DNA of 64,000 bases from Procambarus clarkii (Eukaryota > Arthropoda > Malacostraca > Decapoda > Cambaridae), in the NCBI RefSeq assembly GCF_040958095.1, contig NC_091233.1:21831297-21895296 (forward strand), read 5' to 3'. Shown piece after piece: positions 25,122 to 31,100 of this stretch; positions within the stretch are counted from its first letter, which is position 1; every line of letters begins with the position of its first letter. The notes under the pieces are model-generated. The model searched no databases and had not been told where the DNA came from. It worked only from the letters and a program-made list of their open reading frames with translations. A program made the position numbers and the translations under genes.

Positions 25122-28100
25122 CACCTAATTGTGCTTGCGGGGGTTGAGCTCTGGCTCTTTGGTGTCTGTGTGTGTGTATATGTTGGGAATGGTGTGGGTA
25201 ATTACCTAAGTGTAGTTACCGGATGAGCGGTACACTCATTCCTGTCTTTCCAGTACTGTCGTGTAATACTTTGAAACTACTGACGGTTTTGGCCTCCACC
25301 ATACCTTGAGGTTACCTTGAGATGTGTTTGGGGCTTAGCGTCCCCGCGGCCCGATCGACGACCAGGCCTCCTCGTTGCTGGACTGGTCAACCAGGCTGTT
25401 GGACGTGGCTGCTTGCAGCCTGACATATGAATTATAGCCTGGTTGATCAGGTATCCTTTGGAGGTTACCTCGCTTGTTCCACCATTTACCACTCTGCAAA
25501 AGTGAATTTTGTTATGTTTCTTCAGGAGCTTTGTTTAGTTAGCTTAAATCTACGACCTCTTGTTCTTGAAGTTTCGAGGTCTCAAGAATTCTTACTTATC
25601 AATTTTGTCTATTTCCATATGTGAGTGGGTGGGTGAGTGTCGGTTGTCTTCCTGGGAGTAGTGCAGCTAAAAGATAACATAGAGAGTGGCACCTCTCACA
25701 AGTCCTCAGTGACCCACAAAATCACACGATTTGAACAGGACCAGATTGTGTTTTCTGTGTTGGTGGGATGGGGTCAGACCAGTGTGTTGTTGGTGGAGGG
25801 AGGGTGGGAAGGGTTTATTCATGCAACACATTACAAATGGCTGACTATTATTAGTTGCATTACAAATGGCTGACTATTATTACAGTACATCTGTATTTCC
25901 ATTTATAAATTCATGTAATAAGATCCCTTCACTCTTCAAAAACACCCAATGTTGACAAGCAGGATAGCCCCATCATTCAAGATAAATAATACAGTACTAT
26001 ATGCTGTGTTTTTTAATATTACATGTCCCAAAATGTTTATTTTGTGATGATTTTTGGTGGTCCGGGAACACATGCCCCATTTATAGCATTACTGTACTCC
26101 TATGGGAAAGCTTGTTCCATGTTCCGAATAAATGTTTTATGAACACCTTTTCGGAATGTAACTCATTCATAGTTGGGGGACTCCCTGTATTTATATTAAA
26201 TATTAATAAATCAGAGGAACATTACATGAATTCTTTTTTTTTTCAGGAGACTTCCTTACACTGAAGACCACTTGTTTGGTCCAGTAGTATAGCAATATAC
26301 GTTTTTAACTCAGTCAAGAATCTTGGATTCGCTCCCCAGGCAGGCGGGACAGAAATGGTCGGACACATTTCCATTCACATGAGGCCTCTGTTCAATTAGC
26401 AATAACTGGGTACTTGGGAGATAGGCAACTGTTGTGGGTTGCATCCTGGGGGAAGGTCAGTAGTTGGCTCAAGGGGAGATTTCAATAAGTACAGGCTTCC
26501 TGTTCCCAGACAACAGAAATAATTATATTTCACTACAGTACAGTACAGTACTATGAAATGTAATTTTGGGAACCCTGTATTTATCAAGCATGTGCTATTT
26601 GTAAACCATTTTATACTAGACTGTTATATTTTCTTTTATTAGGACAGCAGTGGTAGTCTATCAAGTGGGAGTATTGGCGATGCGTTTGACTCTCTGCAGC
26701 GAATAGTAGCTGTGCCGAACATTACCCCACCACGTGGCACTGTCACTTTTGCTCACGACTCGCCAGTTATTTTGGGCCCCACTAGCCTGCCAAAACAGCA
26801 GCAGCAGTAAGTCCTTAATTGTTGTAGAAATACTGTAATACTAATTTTGACTTGTTTTAACATAAGTTTTGATATGTAGTTTGTAGTGGTCTAAAATGCC
26901 GAGTTATTGCCGAGCTCGCTCATTCTACCGTACACTGTAGTTCTCTCTTGCAGAGTTGTAGATGAATAAAACAATTTAAGCAAGAAGGTGGTGGATGCCA
27001 AAACCATTAGTTGTTTTAAAATGTCATATGACAAAGATTATAGGGCAGATGGGACACCATGATTGTAGCTCTCATCCTGTAACTACACTCGGGTAATTAC
27101 TGTGTGTCATGAAGCATGCACCATAGTCAGGCAGGATGATATACAGCATCGGTACCACAGGAATCTTTCCATACAATGCTGCATCAAGTGTGAGGGAGTC
27201 ACTGGAGAAGATACCAATCCAGTGAGCAACATTGGTTCATGTTGCTCATTCATCGGCTTCAATTATCTGTTCCCTTTTCTATAAAGAGTCAAAGACAGTC
27301 TTACTGTGCACCCTACTGGTTTAGGCTTTATCATAGTTTGTGGAGAGATGTGCACAAGAGTTGCTCTCTCCTTTATAGAAGTTGATAATCTGGCTTCAGG
27401 GGTTCTACTTTTTACTGTGGTTAAGGGCAGCAGCCCAGTTTACCTGTATCTGGTCGAGGTGGTCTAGGTTTTGTCACTTAGTCATTGCTTGTGCCGAGGC
27501 ATGTAGGGTGAGAGAGAACCATGTGGTGTATGATGGCAGAATATCAACTGGAGTTAGTGACAGAGAGGCATCAGTATTGGTTTTGGCATTTACCCTGTTG
27601 ATTTCACCCAAGGGAATGGAAGGAGTGTTGTTAGTGGATAGCTACATTTAACTTTCCATTGCAATGGTCTGCTTATACAGCTTCTATTAAACTTAGGTTG
27701 CGAATGCAGACACTTTTGTATTGGAAGAGAGAAGAAATGAGGAATACATGATCAAAATATAAAATTCTCTGGAAGAGAGAGGGGGCAGGCAAGGACATAC
27801 AAGGCATAGGCATAGGCAAGGCAAGGCATAGATGGTACATAAACAAATGAACACTGGTGGATACTAAATAGCCAAAAACCCACATGGACATTAGACATAA
27901 TTTTTTCAGTGTCGGAGAAGTGAATTAATTTAAATGCACTAAAAAGTGTACTGGTGGTATTGGCGGAGGCAGACCTCATTTACAGCTACAGAAGTAGATA
28001 TGACAGGTTTGGATTCTTCACACCAGTAAGTGGAAGGTTGAAAGACAGGACCAAAGGCCTGAAGCTTCTTCCCTGCCAGAATAAATAAGGTAGTACACAG

Positions 28101-31100
28101 GTAACTTCATGAGGGGTGGACTCGGGGTTTTTAGTTTATACCTGTAAATAGACCCGACTGTCATTACTGGCTGAATTGATACCATCTCAAGTGACTTCCA
28201 GTGCACCATATGTAATCCTGCAGTAACTTATATTAAGATCCCCTAAGGCATTAGTGGCCAATGTCATTTTGTCTCAAGTTACGTGATTCTTAATACACAG
28301 TGGATCACTTATCAAGGAGTGGTAGAATGATCTGCTTACATAGGCACTTTTCATAAACTTGGTCTGATTTTTGTGTGAGCATGTTATAATTTGTGTGTTT
28401 CACAGTGTACAGTACTTTATTAACTGTAGTAAGAGTTAATAATACAACATTTAACTGATTTTAGTTTCATGCACAGTTTGTAAGTTGGGATATTAACTAA
28501 TAATCTTTAAGGGTTAATGTTTGTATACTAAAAATCTTGCTTATTTTTTCTCTTATTTTAGTGATTCTAAAAAAGGACAAGGATCTTCGAGAAGACTATG
28601 AATAATAGTAAGTTGCTTTTACTGTTGGGAAGAGATTTTTAATATATAAATACAAAAGGTCCCTGAGATATAAATGTCTGACCTATGAACACTCATACTT
28701 ATAAACCATATACAATACAGGTAGATAGTACTGTACAAACAAAATTTTTCTGTGTCAGTTCTTTCCTTCACAGCACCTCACACTTTTTTTCATAGGAAGA
28801 CAGCACTTATTCTCTCCAGCCAAGTTACCGAGCTCCCAGGTAACTTGCTCTCAATTTCTCTGTTTTGTGCGGGTGATACGCTGGGCTTTCGGACTTCATA
28901 TGCATTTAATCGTGTGGAGAATTCTATTGCGAACACATTGATATCAAATTGGAAAACCTAGGATGAGAATTGAGATGACAAAGTTGAAAAGAGTATACAC
29001 TTTTCAGTATTACCGTCCTCTCTAATTGACGGCCCTGTGCTCCACCCTGCTCTCATCACCTGCATTCATCACATCAGCGGGTGGAGCGCGCCACAGTTTT
29101 TGACATTATATGCATATACTCTTGTTGGGAAGTTTATTGCGAACACATTGATACCAAAATGAAAGACCTAGGACGAAAATTGAGGTGACCAAAGTGAAAA
29201 GAGTGTACACATTTTATCGCTCTTGCGGGCTCTCGGGTAACTTTCTCTCACTTTCTGTTTGCTGCAGTGGTAAGCTGGGCTTCACGTGCATTTAATCGTC
29301 TAGAGAATTCTATTGGAAACACATGGATATCAAATTGGAAAACCTAGGATAAGGTGACAAAGTTGAAAAGAGTATACACTTTTCAGTATTACCGCGAGCT
29401 CCGGTCGGCCGAGCGGACAGCACGCTGGACTTGTGATCCTGTGGTCCCGGGTTCGATCCCAGGTGCCGGCGAGAAACAATGAGCAGAGTTTCTTTCACCC
29501 TATGCCCCTGTTACCTAGCAGTAAAATAGGTACCTGGGTGTTTGTTAGTCAGCTGTCATGGGCTGCTTCCTGGGGGTGGAGGCCTGGTCGAGGACCGGGC
29601 CGCGGGGACACTAAAGCCCCGAAATCATCTCAAGATAACCTCCCGCGGAACGTCCAAAACCATTAGAGTAGAAGAAATGCTCGCTTGCCCAAAGCGCTAA
29701 AGTGTTAAGGGCAAGAAAACAAAAGAAACAAAAATGGACTCATTACAGGAAGAGGTCTAACCCTCAAACATACCAGCAATATAAATAAGCATGAAACAAC
29801 TACACAGCAGTGAGAAGGGAGGCAGAAAGAAGCTTTGAGAAAGGGATAGAAGACACATCTAAAAGAAAATATGACCTATTCAATAAAATCGTGAAAAGCA
29901 AATTGCCAGTAGAAGTTAAAGCCCAGAGATTAAGAATGGCAAACAGATTCACAGAGACTGATAAACAGACATTTAGTCTTACACAGAGTTTTTGTATGTA
30001 TTAATATATTTAGTTCTGTACATAATGTAACCAAAAATCTTTAAAAACGCCCCCTTAAGCCAGTTTCAAAGTTACTTGATAAGACCTTGTCTCTACAATG
30101 GTGAATAAAAATTGTGGTGAGTAAAAATGGTTTGTTGAATTTTTTCCTCCATTGAAAAGGCCTTTCCTGAAGGGTCGAACAGTGGTACCCTGTTGCTAGT
30201 CACATCAGCCCTTGCGAGTCATTAAAAGTCTACTGGGAACCTGAGGTTAAAACCAGAGAGCAGGGGATACACCCTCTACGAGAAATCAAGCCTTCGGAAA
30301 GAAGCAAAGCAAAACAGACAAGAGCAAGGTCAAAAATGAGTAAAAATAATAAATGAAAATAAAAGAAAATCCCACAATTCAGCCAGTGTTGTGGCAGCAT
30401 TACTGGAGGTACTGGCTCTCATGTCAACACACCTTCAAGTCATTTGCCTGATGTCAGCCACTACTGACTGCTCCATTGAGTTGCCAGTTCTTTGAGTCTC
30501 AAATTATTTTTCTGTGGTGCTGGGGGTGTGGGAAGGGCATTTGCTTTTGTATCATTCAAATCTTTAGCATTTGCTCCCCATGTGTGTGTATGCCTCATTT
30601 GTGGACTTGGCAACAATTCACCTTGAGCTGCATGTATTTAAAGCTGCCTTTTCCCAGGTGCTTGCTGGTGTTGCCTCCCCTGCAATAAAAGGGTTACTTC
30701 GTTGGTGTGTGGGGGAGTGTTCGTTCCTGAGAGGTCATCCTCCTGAGGAGGGTGCCTCGTGCTGAGTAGTACAAAGATCTGTGATGCCTCTGTGAAACTC
30801 TTAGGATGAGGGCTTTCTTGGGTTGATCATTTAAAGGCATGCACTAGGGTCTGAACACTTGTCCATATAGCACACCACTGAGTTGCCCTTTGTAGCAAAG
30901 TTTTACCTCAGAGCTGCACTTGATGTCATTTCTTTTCAGCGAACATCAATAGTACCTGGGTGTCCTGCTTGGTGTTTAACTTAGGCCCTAGCAAGCCCTT
31001 GTAGGTCTTTGATGTGGATCATTATTGAATGATGCACCAAGGGTATTACCCTGAGCTTGTGATGTTTGAGTTTGTTGGGTTTCTAAGCTGGAGCCTCCAT

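Noticed and set aside
28752-28961. 69-codon frame after the alternative SSX2IP exon
   Set aside because: It lies in diverged satellite-like repeats and does not match the phase of any SSX2IP donor.
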